A stretch of 64,000 nt of DNA from Phymorhynchus buccinoides (GCA_017654935.2 CM065695.1:37655095-37719094); one strand, 5' to 3'. Shown: positions 1-14,458, numbered from the stretch's first letter. Made by a program: numbers and translations. Notes: generated by a model from the letters alone, not told the origin.

Positions 1-243
1 TACATTAATTAGACAAACCAAAGAAAGAAACGCAGCGTACAAAACAACGCATTTGTTATAAACTCTAGGTATGACATTGAGGTGGTACCCTCTTATGCAC
101 ACTTAGCCTACCGATGCCCGTGCATACATACACTGTGCACAAGGTTTGTACTGATTAGGGCCTTAACAAGAATATGTTATAGAGCCGTGCTTATCTATTA
201 ATAAGAGAGAGAAACAAACAGACAGACATACCGAGTCAGACAG

Positions 244-480
<237 letters not shown>

Positions 481-1046
481 TTAAAAAAGAAATCAAGACA
501 CAGAGAAAAGAAGAAATAAAATTTATGCGAGGAAAAGTATCAAAAAATAGATAATTTATTGGCAATTGCTAACTCAAAACGTTCCGTTCACATAAGTGGT
601 AAAAGCAAAATACATTGTACCACGCTTTGGATCTGAGTCATGGAATAGACCATTTTACAAGGTTGATGGAACAATTTATACACCTACGAAACAGCATTGT
701 AAGGAATTAATAAAATAGAACTGTCTGAGTCAGAGGATAAAAAATGATGTAGAAGGAATGTGTGCGTGTGGGGGTGGATGGGTCATGGGAAAGGAGGTGT
801 GTGGATGGGCATGACAAATTTATTAATACCTTTAAATCTTCTTGAATATGGATTCACAGTCTCTGGCATTTAATCACGATTATAGTTTCCCTATTATTCA
901 CTTGAATATGTCAACCAGACATATCGAGGCCATTCGAGGGGCGTTCTCTTCGTTTAGTTTTAAGTCGTAAAACAAAAATCTATTTAGATTTTGTGACGAC
1001 CTCTAGAAACAGTTGGGTTTTTTTACTATTGTGGTTTATCATTGAA

Positions 1047-1048
<2 letters not shown>
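481..1048. other. AT-rich spacer, nothing recognised
   Basis: Between two microsatellites lies unique-looking AT-rich sequence. I see no coding frame, RNA gene or repeat family here. Confidence 0.5.
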
Positions 1049-1140
<92 letters not shown>

Positions 1141-1227
1141 ATGCCATGTTTACACAGATACACACATGCAAGCACACACACGTAGGCTGCACCTGAGCGC
1201 GCGCACACACACACACACTCACACACA

Positions 1228-1315
<88 letters not shown>

Positions 1316-1316
1316 C
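1049..1316. repeat. (GA)n then (CA)n compound microsatellite
   Basis: A GA run (about 1049-1139) is followed after a short linker by a CA run (about 1201-1312). Both are nearly perfect. Confidence 0.96.
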
Positions 1317-1800
1317 ATGCATGCAAGCATAACACAGTACACAATACAGGCATTGGTGATCCGCAAAAGGATAATCTTTATGCCAAAAAGTCGTGTGTGT
1401 TTTTTGTGTGAGGGGAAAATGCAATGCAATGCAAAAGAACACAACCGAACAGTGGGTCCTTTTTCTTAAATTTTAATTTATTTTATTTTAAAATTTCTTG
1501 GACAATCACAACAACGTGACAAGATAACAAAGCCATGAGAACGAGCTCTTACGGTAGTTTAAAAGCTATATATTATGTTGAAATGGCTTGAAAAAAATGT
1601 CTTTCCATTTAACTGAACTGAGATAATGGTCATCATTGCCAGGAAATTATTTAGGACTTTCTTTCAGTTTCTAGTGTGACCGGTTCTATATCTTTCATGA
1701 ATATGGGGTGTCATTATAACAAAAGTAAATTCTCATCTGGAGGCGTGTTTATATAGCTTGCCATTTGGCTAACAGTAACTGTCCAAACACCTTCGTCGGA

Positions 1801-1874
1801 ACATTGGAACACCACACATACACACTCACACTCATACACACGCACGCGCGCGCACGCACACGCACACGCACACG

Positions 1875-1905
<31 letters not shown>
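1801..1905. repeat. CA/CGCA-rich microsatellite
   Basis: Interrupted CA repeat with alternating purine-pyrimidine CGCACG stretches. The surrounding 1317-2230 shows no gene. Confidence 0.9.
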
Positions 1906-2230
1906 TAACAAAGCCCCTATGGTACCTATTCATCTACAGCAATACCAGAAAAAGGTAGGTCTACTGAGAGGCAAGCAAACCAGGAACTTCTTTTAAAACA
2001 AAACACACAACAAAACTTCACGTTTGTTTCTTTCCATAATATACTGATCCCTCAACCGATACTGAGCACAGAACCAAAACAGAAAGAAACGTGCATACAC
2101 AAATTAACGTGAATTCTAGAATGAACTAAGAATGAATATCATCAATAGTGAATAGACGTTAAATAAACCACCCGAAACTAGCCTTGTACAATTCTGAGCT
2201 TACGGGCTTGAGCAAAATTACTAGGCCTTG

Positions 2231-2350
2231 TGTTGTTGTTGTTGTTGTTGTTTTTCGTTCCCCAGCTTAAACGCTCTGGGGGCACACCCAGTGCCATGTG
2301 AACATTTCGCATGGCCTTGGGTGGGAAGATTACGTGTATGGCTGCTTTTT
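2231..2350 (-). mobile_element. Rep-B' SINE-like fragment with (AAC)n tail
   Basis: On the minus strand this ends in a (AAC)n tail, seen as a TTG run on the plus strand. It matches the 3' half of the copy at 53890-54047, sharing the CACATGGCACTGGGTGTG and CCCACCCAAGGCC blocks. A simple-repeat tail and a recurrent body are typical of retroposed SINEs. Family identity is inferred from within-window comparison only. Confidence 0.65.
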
Positions 2351-3390
2351 AGATCAACAGGACAAGTCAAATGCTGAAGCTAGGCAATCGGTGATGTGAC
2401 CAGGGTCAAGCGAAACCCAGGCGTGTACAGAAGGCTGGGGGTGGTATGCGGAGTTTGAGGGGGTCCCGTTTGAGGACCCATCGGCAAATGGTCTGCAATG
2501 CCCACACCCTGCGTTCTTCCTGCGCTTGGTCGTACTGGGACCTGATCCGATCTGCACCCACCACAGCAATGTGTCAGTCAACTAGCGCAGCTCTGGCTCT
2601 CTGCACTTTGCCTGCTTGAATTAATGAAACTTTGAGTTTTACGTCCTCTCGACCTGGGAAGGCACATATGGGGCATTTATATTTTGTTAGATATAATGGA
2701 GAACATAAAAGAAAACAGACACAAACCAAAAATGGGACGTTACAAAAACATGGACAACATATATATAGGAATGGAGGTCATTCATTATTGCGCAAGCCGT
2801 ATGTCAGCATTTTATTTGGAATGATTTAAAATTTTAAAATTTGAATACCAACACTTTGCCTGCTTTAGTGCGTTGCTTGCTTTTATAATATACTTCCTTC
2901 CACCACCCCACCCCCTCCCGCTTCGCCCCGCCCCCTCACCTACCAATATCACCACACCATTCTTTACCATTTTAGAGGCCGACTCACGTGTGCAACTACA
3001 ATCGTACGGCTATCCAACTGTGACATTTGTGAGACATGATTCTCATGAAATAGCATATGGCTCCAACCCACCTGCGTGCGCATCTCGACCCTTCCAACGG
3101 AAGTGTCGCCATCTTAGTCCTTATTTGTGTGTAAACAAAGTGAAAATGTTATTTAAATGTGTAAAGAAAACATCCAGATGTTATAAATACAGTTTAGATA
3201 AGTTTCGAATTGGAACAGCCAAATACGCAGCATCGATCTGGCATTTTTCAAAAAAAGGTAAGGACTAAGATGGCGGTCTCCCAGCAATACTCAGGTCAGG
3301 TCAGGTAGTTAGGACATTAGGCCTTGCGGCCTCTTCACTGTCCTGTCATTTTTGTTTGAACTTTTGCACAGCTGAGAGGTTTTTATATTT
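2351..3390. other. no gene recognised
   Basis: Short open frames occur on both strands at 2354-2829 and 2873-3268, but none shows a domain, splice context or repeat match that I recognise. Confidence 0.4.
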
Positions 3391-3439
3391 TGTTTTCGGC
3401 AAATCTGCCTTTTAGTCATGCTCATATTGTAGTTTTGAT

Positions 3440-3800
3440 ATGTTGGTGTATTTATCAAGGAGGTTTTTGTGCAGGAAGAGTATTCCAAAACTTTGTTACT
3501 CTGTTAGAAAATATTTTGTTTCTAATATTAGTTCGGCTATACTGGGTTAGTATTTTTAAATCACTGTTACGGGTTCTTGAGTCAGTTGTTAGCTGGAACA
3601 AAGATTTATTAGTATTGTTATCACTGTGAAAATTTTTGTATGTGTTTATCAGATCCCCACGAATTCTTCTATATTTCAGAGATGGTAATTTCAACTTCCT
3701 TAGTCTGTGTTCGTAATCAAGGTGACTAACGCCTTTAATCAATTTTGTTGCTCGTCTTTGGACCCTTTCTAATGCTGCCGATTGCCTTTTTAAAAACGGA
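3440..3800 (-). pseudogene. LINE ORF2 C-terminal fragment
   Basis: Read on the minus strand, this encodes the region just after the reverse transcriptase of a non-LTR retrotransposon. It starts with the ERVQRRATKLIKG motif, continues with LDYEHRLRKLKLPSL and RRIRGDLI.TYK, and ends with FWNTLPAQ. These motifs are characteristic of the ORF2 C-terminus of Jockey/CR1-like elements. The RT core and endonuclease are absent, so this is a dead truncated copy. It resembles the relic at 30295-30595, which shares RGDLI..YK. Confidence 0.8.
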
Positions 3801-3900
3801 CTTCAGACCCGATTTCCATATTCTATATTCTATATATTTCCATATACTGTCTAAATGCATCTGATGAAATCCTACTAGTTTTGTTCATAATATTTTTACA

Positions 3901-3922
3901 CCCCCCCCCCCCCCCCCCCCCC
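3901..3922. repeat. poly-C run
   Basis: 22 consecutive C residues. Length may be unreliable in the assembly. Confidence 0.9.
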
Positions 3923-4129
3923 TACACGAATCTGATTAAATAGTCTATGTGCATTTCAGTGTCAGACACTTGACGATATTCGTGTATTGCTACATGACTA
4001 TAGTGAACAAAAAGAGTAGGATTTCATCAGATTCCGACGTTTAGACAGCAGGATTTCACCAGAATCATGCCTCACAGACGTCGTCAAAGTCGGATAGTCA
4101 TATACGACTGAAATGGACATCAGTCACCC

Positions 4130-4560
4130 CGTGGGGATACCAGGTGGGTGGGTGGGTGGGTGGGTGGGGTCTTTCGATTTCTGTGTAAAGCGCCCTGTAG
4201 CCTACATAGTAGGATGGGCGCTATATAAATTTTCCTTATTATTACATGTATTATATTTCGTAAAAATAGTTCCCCCACCTTCTGGAAGTTCTGTGCTTGT
4301 AACTTCCTCTATAATCTTCCACTCTCTTTGACTCTGCCTTTTTCCTTTGCTTACTGTCATCTTTCTGACTGATTGGTCCATTCTCCTGCCTTTTAAAAAC
4401 AAATCTTCAAAATAACTTTTCTCCTTTGAGAGCTCCTCCGAAATCGGAATGTGTCGGCTGTATGCATAGGGGAGACCAGTAAAAATTGAAAAAGGACACA
4501 TACCTACTTTACCCATTATGGCCTTTTGGCATGGGAAAGCAGAAGAAGAAGAAGGACCTG
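4130..4560 (+). mobile_element. Rep-A dispersed repeat
   Basis: First of five copies of one family (others at 19415-19835, 55124-55457 on the minus strand, 57030-57200 and 59160-59500). The order is a CCCCGTGGGGATACC head, then a CCACCTTCTGGAAGTTCTG core, then CTCTTTGACTCTGCC, and a (GAAGAA)n tail. The shared order and simple-repeat tail indicate a SINE-like retroposon. The copy at 55124 has flanking direct repeats that support retroposition. Confidence 0.7.
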
Positions 4561-4570
4561 AGTCAACAAT

Positions 4571-4712
4571 AGTATCTGTATTGTTAAAAATTTGGGACTT
4601 TCCTGGTATTGCACTGCGTCCGGGCATTGCCTCCAGGATCGTTCCCACCATCTTTATGTCTACTAATGTCCCATATGTGTCTGTTTCAGACCGGAGAACG
4701 TTACACAGATTT
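4571..4712 (+). mobile_element. Rep-C dispersed repeat
   Basis: This shares TATCTGTATTGTTAAAA, GGGACTTTCCTGGT and GGGCATTGCCTCCAG with copies at 13430, 13640 and 18157. The usual (CATT)n tail is missing or diverged here. Confidence 0.65.
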
Positions 4713-4892
4713 TTCTTCGACAAGAGTCAGCCCCTTTTGCCTCTGCAGGGATTTACTTACCGCAAGCAGTAATTTACCATCCCTCTTCCCCCTCTTTACG
4801 TACTGCCCTCTCTGCACCCCTTCCCTTTCCTGCTGCAGGCACTCCTTGTCACATGCAGTAACCCTCCACTCCAGCTTCTTGCACGCAGCGCG

Positions 4893-4926
<34 letters not shown>

Positions 4927-5058
4927 AACACACACACGCGCGTGCGCGCTCGCACGCGCGCACACGCGCACACGCACGCACACGCACGCACACGCACGCA
5001 CACGCACGCACACGCACGCACACACGCACGCACACGCGCACGCACACGCACGCACACG

Positions 5059-5097
<39 letters not shown>
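4893..5097. repeat. CA / CGCA microsatellite
   Basis: Perfect CA at both ends encloses a regular CACGCACG-type core. Such alternating purine-pyrimidine DNA can adopt left-handed structure. Confidence 0.95.
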
Positions 5098-5099
<2 letters not shown>

Positions 5100-5404
5100 A
5101 ATTTTATATATCAGAATAGATAAATAAGCCTACCATTGTTCTCCGGGCTATCTAAATAAACCTGACATAAACAGGGCCTATATGTTTGGTAGACCTGGTA
5201 TTGCTAGTAGCTCCAGGATCTGCTCCGAGCACTGACTGATGGTTGTGGTGGTTGGTTGATGGTTCGTCTCACATGTGCTCTCTGTAGCCTAACGGACGTT
5301 AAACCCAACTTTAATCCATCCCTAATGCATATTCTTTTACTGCGCATAAAATCATTCACCCAGAATCAAATTGATTAGATACGTTTTCATTTTAAATTCA
5401 GTTA

Positions 5405-5590
5405 AGGTCGTTGTTGTTGTCGTCGTACCCTGGCTAAAAGACTCCAGGGATCATCCCAGCAACCGAAACACTTGAACGCAATGGTTCAAATGCATCAGCT
5501 AGGGGTGAGAACATTACCTGTGTGACCGTTTTTGATCACCCCGCCACATGAGCAGCCACTCTCCGACTTCGGAGGATGGTTAAGGTCAAA
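5405..5590 (-). mobile_element. Rep-B SINE-like element
   Basis: On the minus strand it runs TCCGAAGTCGGAGAGTGG, then GATCATCCC, then TTAGCCAGGGTACG, with an (AAC)n tail. Same order as the copies at 34905, 51050 and 54470. Confidence 0.7.
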
Positions 5591-5854
5591 TTCTAGAAGA
5601 AGAATAACAAGGGAAAACATTAAAGCTCTACGACTTACCATAGAAGTGTGTGTAGGCAAACACGCACTGTGCAAGAGGCAAACATGTCATCAGAACAAGC
5701 AGTGACATCAGCATGGAAAAGGTACGGCGTTTGGACATCTTTGCAGACTATCTCCAACTGGAAGCAGAGCGAAACAATGATGGAGTTAAAATCATGGTTA
5801 ACACACACGCGTCATTGTTGCACACATGCGACCCCCCCCCCCTCCCCCAACACA

Positions 5855-6243
<389 letters not shown>

Positions 6244-6443
6244 GACACTGTGACAATTTATTGTCAATCACCTGAAAGGTCTACCTGAAAGGTTACATAA
6301 ATCATTTGATAATCCACAAATGAATAGGCCCTACATATTTGTTGTGCATCTGATCAAAGTGCATGAACAATAGAGATAGCGGTTGAGAGAGAGAGAAACA
6401 AATTGACAAATTGATGATTTAATGTCAATAGCTACATAGCCTC

Positions 6444-6577
<134 letters not shown>

Positions 6578-6741
6578 GGAAACTAACAGACCAACAAATA
6601 AGTAATGCAAAAACATTATAAAGTAACATAAGCATCAAAGCGGTCCTTCAAACCATCATCAAGAATAACAATATATACAAAATAGCAAGTGTAAGAGGGA
6701 GAAGAGTTAAGGACAACAGACAATATAAGGAATTTGAAAAG

Positions 6742-6744
<3 letters not shown>

Positions 6745-6828
<84 letters not shown>

Positions 6829-6921
6829 CGGGGGGGGGGGGGGGGGACGGACAGACAGTTTGGCAGACAATAGGTAGACAGACGATGAACAGACGAATAT
6901 ACACAGGCAGAGAGAGAGAAA

Positions 6922-7007
<86 letters not shown>

Positions 7008-7100
7008 CAGAGAGACAAAGAGAGACAGACACAGAGACAGACAAACAGACAGAGAGAGTGAGTGAGAAAGAAAGAGACAGACAGGCAGATGGACAAAAAC
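6745..7100. repeat. (GA)n microsatellites around a poly-G run
   Basis: GA run to 6826, then about 16 G residues, then a second GA block (about 6905-7010) grading into GACA repeats. Confidence 0.95.
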
Positions 7101-8114
7101 AAAGAGTCATTCCAGATAGCTTCTAGAATCTAAAAATCTCTCGTCAGACAAAGACCGAAACAGATACTCTCTGACTCACTATACGCTCGTAGACAGACGA
7201 CAAAGAGAGATTTAGATGCACATAATAGCCCACCTTATTGCCGTGACACTGTCCTGACAGTCAACACGGATGGAGGCACTCACGCAAGGCAAGTCAGCAA
7301 ACTAGACTGGATGCCAAACTGCGTGGCTGAGACACCTGTAAGCTTACCAGAACCCTGCAGACTGCAGTCCTATAAACAGAGACAAGCTAACAAGAAGGCT
7401 GGTCAAGGATACTAGAATCTTGTCGGATATTTATAAGCTGCCAGAAAGTTAATGTCCTTATGGCCCAAATGCTTTAAAAATTACATTCCAACATTCCAAT
7501 TTATTGATCTTCTAGAAAGGACATTTTGTTTTCGGAAATCAGGGAAGGATACACAAAACCACGTTCACAGGGAAAAAAAAAAAATGTTATGAAATCGGTA
7601 TCTTTTAATTTTACCCTATTTCTCCCTAACATTTAGGCTAAGTATCTTATCTGTTACCCTATTTCTCCCTAACATTTTGATACAAAATTAGCCTAACCCA
7701 TCGTTCACATTCTGCCAACTCCACGATCCGCACAGAGTGGGTTGGCTCTGACTTGTGTGCCAAGAGGTCTGTGGCAACTCTTCGACTAAGGGCTGCCGAG
7801 GTGGCAGATCGGCGGAGGGCGGCGCAGTCAACCTTCCGGCAGCGACGGGGTGCTGTTGGCTTGAAATACATGGTGATGGGCGGCGGCGGCTTGGTTTGGC
7901 GGTTCGACAGTACGTGATCTACGGTGTGGCCGTTTTGGGAATGAAACCCCTGCATGGAATCGCTTGTTTGTCAGTGGCCTGTGACTGACTCAGTCGCCGT
8001 GTAGGATGGGACTGGTCACCCCAGTCCGCACAACTGTGGATGTATGCAAAGAGTCACTGCTGCGTGTCGACTTTCTTGGTCGTTGTCGTCGTCCTTCGAA
8101 GCCTGTATGGAGGG
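7101..8114. other. no gene recognised
   Basis: GC-richer stretch 7700-7960 is open in more than one frame on both strands, with Arg/Ala-rich translation but no recognisable motif. It may be an old transposon ORF fragment. No other feature is supported. Confidence 0.4.
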
Positions 8115-8215
8115 CTGGCAGTACCTGGGCATAATAATAATAATAATAATAAACGGATATTTATATAGCGCTTTTTATCGAGCACAAAGCGCTTTACAAT
8201 CAGTATTGAAACGCT
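8115..8215 (+). repeat. (ATA)n plus AGCGCTTT hairpin motif
   Basis: An (ATA)n run is followed by TATATAGCGCTTTTTATCG and a second AAAGCGCTTTAC, which can pair as a small hairpin. The same kind of motif recurs in weaker form near 4205, 19645 and 48790, suggesting the end of a dispersed repeat. Confidence 0.5.
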
Positions 8216-9045
<830 letters not shown>

Positions 9046-9049
9046 ACGT

Positions 9050-9745
9050 GCACATGGAGATGGAGGTGGTATTGGAAAGACTGCCGGAACAGATGGGTTT
9101 TCAGGTTTGTTTTGAACGATGCTAAAGATTGACTATGTCTGACAGCAGAAGGCAATGAATTCCAGAGTTTGACTGCTGATGATGTAAAAGCTCTACCGCC
9201 GTGCCTATCACGTTTATAATTTTTTGTATTCGAAAGATCCTATTGTCATTTGCTGAGCGGAGAGATCGAGATGGAACGTAAATTTCAAGAAGCTCAGAGA
9301 GGTATTGCGGTGCTGTTCCCGATATGATCTGATAGCAGAGACAGGCAGCTTTGTAGTTTTATTCTTTGTTGAACGGGTAGCCAATGTAACTCTTTAAGTA
9401 GAGGTGATGTGTGTTGAAGACGCTTGGCTTTGAAGACCATTCTAGCAGCAGAGTTTTGAAGTTGTTGTAAGGGTTTGAGAAGCGCCTGTGGGCAACCAAG
9501 TAGAAGGGAGTTGCAGTAATCTAATCTAGACAAAATGTATGAGCTGACTAGCGTTTTGGTTGCCTCAGTCGTGAGAAAGGGGCGTATAGAGCTGATTCGC
9601 CTGAGTTCGATGTATGCAGCCTGGCAGATTTTAGTGATATGATGTTGCATGGAAAGGTCTTCATCCAAGAAAGCGCCAAGGTTGCGAACATGTTCAGAAA
9701 AATGGATGTTGAATTGGAATCTCCAAGGGCAATGGTGGAGGCATG
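9050..9745 (-). pseudogene. LINE ORF2 C-terminal fragment (CR1/L2-like)
   Basis: Minus-strand translation gives VRNLGAFLDEDLSM, then a YIELRRISSIRPFLT block, SRLDYCNSLLLG, AARMVF and LHWLPVQQRIKL, followed in a shifted frame by LPSAVRHSQSLASFKTNLK. This is the canonical tail of CR1/L2/Rex1-type non-LTR retrotransposons. The RT core is missing and at least one frameshift separates the last block. The 3' end runs directly into the CA microsatellite at 8216-9045. This copy is non-functional. Confidence 0.85.
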
Positions 9746-9840
9746 AAGAAGACCGTCCTGTACAGAGCCTGTGTATATACACTGGCTATGGTCCTGTACG
9801 GCCCCGCTGAAGACGGCCTTTTCGGGGGGGAGGGGCTCGT

Positions 9841-10071
9841 TTGGACAACACCAACTACGACTTCAAACCCCGGACTCTACGCGTGGACTACAGCGACACC
9901 CCGTGTCTACATGAATACATGAACATGAGCTACGAACCAAATATACGACTTTATCCTTCCCGGAAACGACAAGAAGACGAATCTACGCCAAGGCTCCTAT
10001 CGAACTTTACAATAGCGCCTCCCTTCCAGACCCTTTCCACCCGGCGGCACTTCAAGACTACCCGTGAATGA
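9841..10071 (+). CDS. small ORF, unrecognised
   Basis: An open frame of 76 codons. Upstream codons in the neighbourhood also look coding-like. No domain, signal or splice context identifies it. Just downstream, the words GGACGTAAAACATCCA resemble the tail of Rep-C, so it is more likely part of a transposon than a host gene. Confidence 0.2.
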   Translation: MDNTNYDFKPRTLRVDYSDTPCLHEYMNMSYEPNIRLYPSRKRQEDESTPRLLSNFTIAPPFQTLSTRRHFKTTRE

Positions 10072-11229
10072 ACAATGTCAGGACTTCAGCACCATTAACT
10101 ACTTGTCCCTAAGGGCACATGCCATGAGGACGTAAAACATCCACTTATCATCATTGCCTAACCCATTAGGCTTACCACATGAGTGGGGCCTAATCTAAAT
10201 CTACTGCTTTCAAATTTACTGTATAGTCTATCTTTTATTTTTCAGTCTTCAGTTCAAACATTTCTTAGGAAAGTTTAGGCCTACACAAACAAAAATCTAT
10301 CAGAAAAGAGAGATCAACGATGGTCTTTGTACAGCATTCATGGCATTTTCGTGCTTATGTTCCTCTATAGGCTTCATGATAATACGAAACAAGCACCGCT
10401 GTAGGTGTAGTAGGACTGAGAATCGTCTGCGACTTATATTAGTGTACTAACTCTTATTAGCACCACTGCATCATTTAGGCTATCGATCACATAATTCCCT
10501 GTAATTATTCGTGGAGGTGAATTTTGATCATCATTATCCCCAATTAACTGGGGTTTTTTTTAAATTTATGTAATGTCATCTTACAGGCTACGGTGCGCTT
10601 CTATTCGCCTACACGCATTTTGCCATCTCTCGCTTCATCGACTAACTGAGAAGTATAGTAGCCTCGTTTCGCCTAAAAATAACGTTAAAAACAAACCCCT
10701 TGACTACCAGAGAAAATTAAAGAATTAAATCATTGAGCAAATCATGACATGAAAAAGACAACTGATAGAGCCAATCTGATAAAAAATGGTCTGGGGATAT
10801 ATACTCTCTTGGTTATGTTAGAGCAAAAGCCAACACATATCAGGGTTGTCCTATCTTCATCTGATGACATCATCAGTGATGTCGTCAGGTCAGTACGAGT
10901 CAATACGTTTGGTGGCAGTCAAAGGGTTAAATTAAAGACCGAAAAAATTGCTCGACACACACACTACCCACACAATAGGACCATCCTGAACTACTGTGAA
11001 CTGGGAGGGATATCGTCATGGCACTAGCTTTTGGCCATTTCCTGTTACTTCTAAACAAAATATATGTTAAAAAAAAGGACGAACATATTAAGAAAACTAT
11101 TAAAACTAATAGTGCTTATTGGCATTCTTTCTCTCTCACTCAAGTACGTTCTCTCCCATTCTCTCAGTAGGCACTGAACTGAACAATTTAATACCAGTAA
11201 ATCAACTACGGTGTCATATAAGTGGTAAA
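10072..11229. other. no gene recognised
   Basis: AT-rich. A CAAAGGGTTAA end near 10919-10930 resembles one terminus of the TTAACCCTTT-type MITE seen at 57386, but no partner end is visible. A short palindrome (GATGACATCATCAGTGATGTC-like) sits at 10861-10885. Confidence 0.4.
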
Positions 11230-12240
11230 ACCAAATTCGAATGATCTCTCTCTGATCTCTCTCTCAATGGTCTCGTAATCTCTCTCCCATCTCCCTTTCT
11301 CTGCTCCTCTACTCTACCTTCTCCTCCTCATCTCCCTCTCTCCCTACTCTCTCTCTCGCGACTCTCTTCGAGGACCCTCTACAGCTCTCTTCTCTATCGC
11401 CGAAACCTCTCGGGTCTCACTCTCTCAACATGACCTCTCTCATCCTCCCTCTCTCTCATCAAGTCTCTCTCCTCTCTCTCTAAAGTCACCGAGACTTCAT
11501 CTACTCTCATACTCTCTCTCTCTCTCTCTGTGAACCGCTGATACTTCTGCAAGAAGACTTTCAGTCTCCTTGCTGTCTGTCTGTCTTTTTCTCTGTCTGT
11601 TTGGTATGTCTCCCTCACGACTCTGCACACAGAACTACTTTGTAATCACTTGCTGCTCTGTCTGTCTTTTTCTCTGCCTCTTGTTTGTCTGCTCTGCCTC
11701 ATCTCGTGTCTAATCCTGCTCTACCTGATCTGTCCCCCTTGCCTCTGTGTCTCTCTCGCCTTATCTCTTCTCGTCTAAGAAAACTTCTGTCTCTCTGTCT
11801 CTGGTCTGTCTGTCTGCCTTATCTGTCCATTTCTACGATCCGTCTCTGTCCATCTGATCTCTCTTCCCGTGTCTACTCTCTCCCTCGGTCTGCTCTCTCT
11901 CTTCTCTGTCTGTCTCGCTAACGTACTCTCTCAGATCTCACCCTTCTCTCTCCCTCTCTCTTCTCTCCCTCATCTCTCTCGCTGTCTCTCTCTCTCTCCT
12001 CTGTCTCTCCTCTCTCTTTCTCTCACTCTCTCTCACCTTCCTCTGTCTCACTCTCTCTCTCCGTCCATGTCTCTCCCCTGTCTCTCTCTCATCTCATCTC
12101 TCTCTCTCATCTCTCTCATCTCTCTCATCTCTCTCAATCTCTCTCATCTCTCTACACCCTATCCTCTCCGTGACTTCTCCTCCCTCGCCCTCCCCTCGTC
12201 TCCCTTCTCCCATCCGTCTCTCTGATCCTGTTTCTCTTCT
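11230..12240. repeat. degenerate TC-rich low-complexity kilobase
   Basis: About 1 kb of C and T with irregular TCTCTC and TCTGTC units. It is not a clean array, which suggests an old expanded microsatellite. Polypyrimidine frames here are artefacts. Confidence 0.85.
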
Positions 12241-13425
12241 CTCGATCTATATCGTTGTCTCTTTTGGTCTCTGATTTGTTAGTCGATAAACAAATGGATG
12301 GAGAGGTTAAATTACATGACTTAGTAAATCCTACAAAAATACTTTATTATTGTTATTTTTTAAACATAATCATAATCAATTATATCCAAAAAAATCGAGT
12401 AACCATGAATGAAATAAAACATGATGTGAATTGAAAGGAGACAACAAAAAAGCATAAAAAATACAACCATGTTTGGGGGCGGATCAGCCAGTCATGGAAG
12501 AGGGGAGAGGGGTAGCTCAAGTGGTCAGTTGGGGTGGTGCATGCTCCAAGTGGTCAGTTGGGGTAGGGTGATGGGTCTGGGGGGATTGCCTCCCAGAAGC
12601 TGATGATAATTTGAATGTAAAAGATGCAATCAAGGCTTCTCGTGAGAGAATAAAGCTGTAGCATGGAACTACAATTTTTTCTCCCTCTTTTTCTTTCCTT
12701 TTTTTTGTCTGAGGGGGTGGAACCTGTCCTGTAACCCCCCTCAAAATCCATCTTTGATGCAGTACCAAGTCCATGACAGCAATGTGTAGTGAATGGGCTG
12801 AGGACTATTAACTCTTTCGTTTCCTTGTGTCCTGGTTTCTGGGATTTTTTTGTGGGGGTTTTTTTGGAGGGGTTGCCGTTATAAATTGGGGGAGGCTGGG
12901 GGGGGGCAGAAGATAGTACGTCCTGCACTTCCATCCTCTCAGTGAAGCCATGGGGTGGCAGCTGGTCCCCCCTGTGCCCCCTCCCGCCCCCCCCCACGTT
13001 CCTATTCCTACGGGTTTCCCATGCCAGTGCACTAGAAGTAGCATCCGGTGAGAGGAAAATAAACAGCCAAAGCAAGACCCAGTATTTCACATGGCAACAG
13101 GGATTCTGCCTTGAAGGCAATATTTTGGGAGTTGCATTTCCCCTGTCTCGACTTTCTTTTTTTCTTTTTTTCTTTTTTTTTCCGTGGATGCAAAATCCAC
13201 TTTCAGCATTTTGACAAGTCCTCATCGAGTCTACAGAGATAGAATGCCTTGTTGTGCTACAATCGGCTGCTCCAGAAAGGATATATAAAGCATCAAAGAG
13301 AGGCAGAAGGGGGAAAATAAAAGCTTTTCACACGTAAGTCTCGTGGCTATTCCGTTTTCTCTCAATCTCTGGCCTTAGCCGATGAGGTCCGAGGCGTGTT
13401 TACATGCTACAAAACACCTATCTAA
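12241..13425. other. no gene recognised
   Basis: Contains poly-T and poly-G/C runs. A minus-strand open frame (12554-13225) is rich in Lys and Pro from homopolymers and is not convincing. Confidence 0.4.
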
Positions 13426-13429
13426 AAAA

Positions 13430-13590
13430 AACAAAATCGGACTTCTTACTGGTGCTTGCCGGGCATTGCGCTCCACTGCCTCCAGTATTGTTCCCCACCA
13501 TCTTTGTATCTACAAATGCCCCTCCCATATCGGCATATGTGTCTGCTCCAGACCGAGAGGACGTAACACACCATTTTCATTCATTCATTC
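13430..13590 (+). mobile_element. Rep-C copy with (CATT)n tail
   Basis: Contains GGGCATTGCGCTCC, GTTCCCCACCATCTTTG, CCGAGAGGACGTAA and ends in repeated CATT. Adjacent to a second copy at 13640. Confidence 0.7.
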
Positions 13591-13639
13591 ATGTGCCACA
13601 CGTTCTTTAAGCCCTGCATTAAATTAATTATACTTATCT

Positions 13640-13790
13640 GTATTGTTAAAAAAAAAATCGGGACTTTCCTGGTGTTGCAACTTCCCCTGCCTTCGGGCTT
13701 GCCTCCCAGGATCGTTCCCACCATCTTTATCTCTATAAATTCCATATTGTCCAGACCGGAGGAACGTTAAATTAATTTTCATTCATTCCA
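13640..13790 (+). mobile_element. Rep-C copy
   Basis: Starts with TATCTGTATTGTTAAAA, continues with CGGGACTTTCCTGGTG and GATCGTTCCCACCATC, and ends with ATTTTCATTCATTCCA. Tandem with the preceding copy and in the same orientation. Confidence 0.7.
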
Positions 13791-14458
13791 CATGATGTGC
13801 AAACTTTTTACTCCTCATGAGGGAAAATAAAACTAAGTTCTCTCTCTCTCTAATTGTATTTATGTGTTGTGTGTATATTATAGTATTATGTGTGTATGTC
13901 AGTGGGCGTGCACATATTCAGTGTAATTACGTTTTGATGACGCTTTTTTTTTAAAACAACTAGAGTTACTGGACCTTTTTGGCAGTTATGAAATTTTCAT
14001 AATTATTTCCCAATGTTCTCTAACTCTGATCATGTGTCAATTACGCTTTCTCGCACCCTCCTCCCCTCTCCTTCTTCCTTCTTAAATCCCCTCCACCCAT
14101 CCCCCCACCCCCTGCTTTCTCCCCTGCCATTGTCTGCTCTCTTCTCCTCTTCTCCATCCCTTTTGCGTGTGTTCTTTTTCATAAGGAATCCAGTCTTTTT
14201 TTCGGTGCAATAAAAAATAATTCTAGACAAAAATATAAACTTATATCCCTTTAAACCAAGCAAGGCAAAACTTTTGCACTTCTTAGAATTGACTTGGGGA
14301 GTATGGGAGAGGGGGTGTATAAGGATTGGAGGTAGCAAGGTAACCATGTTATCAGTGCCATGTCATTTACATCTTGTAATTCTTAGGTTTTCCCGAACCA
14401 GATGGGGGAGAGGGGACATAAAATCAGTACATACTCTGATATTGTGTTCCATTTACAG

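Noticed and set aside
11394..12225. Ser/Leu-rich frames in the TC-rich kilobase
   Set aside because: They follow from pyrimidine bias and have no domain or splice context.
12554..13225. 223-codon minus-strand frame
   Set aside because: Built from poly-T/poly-G runs, with no recognisable motif.
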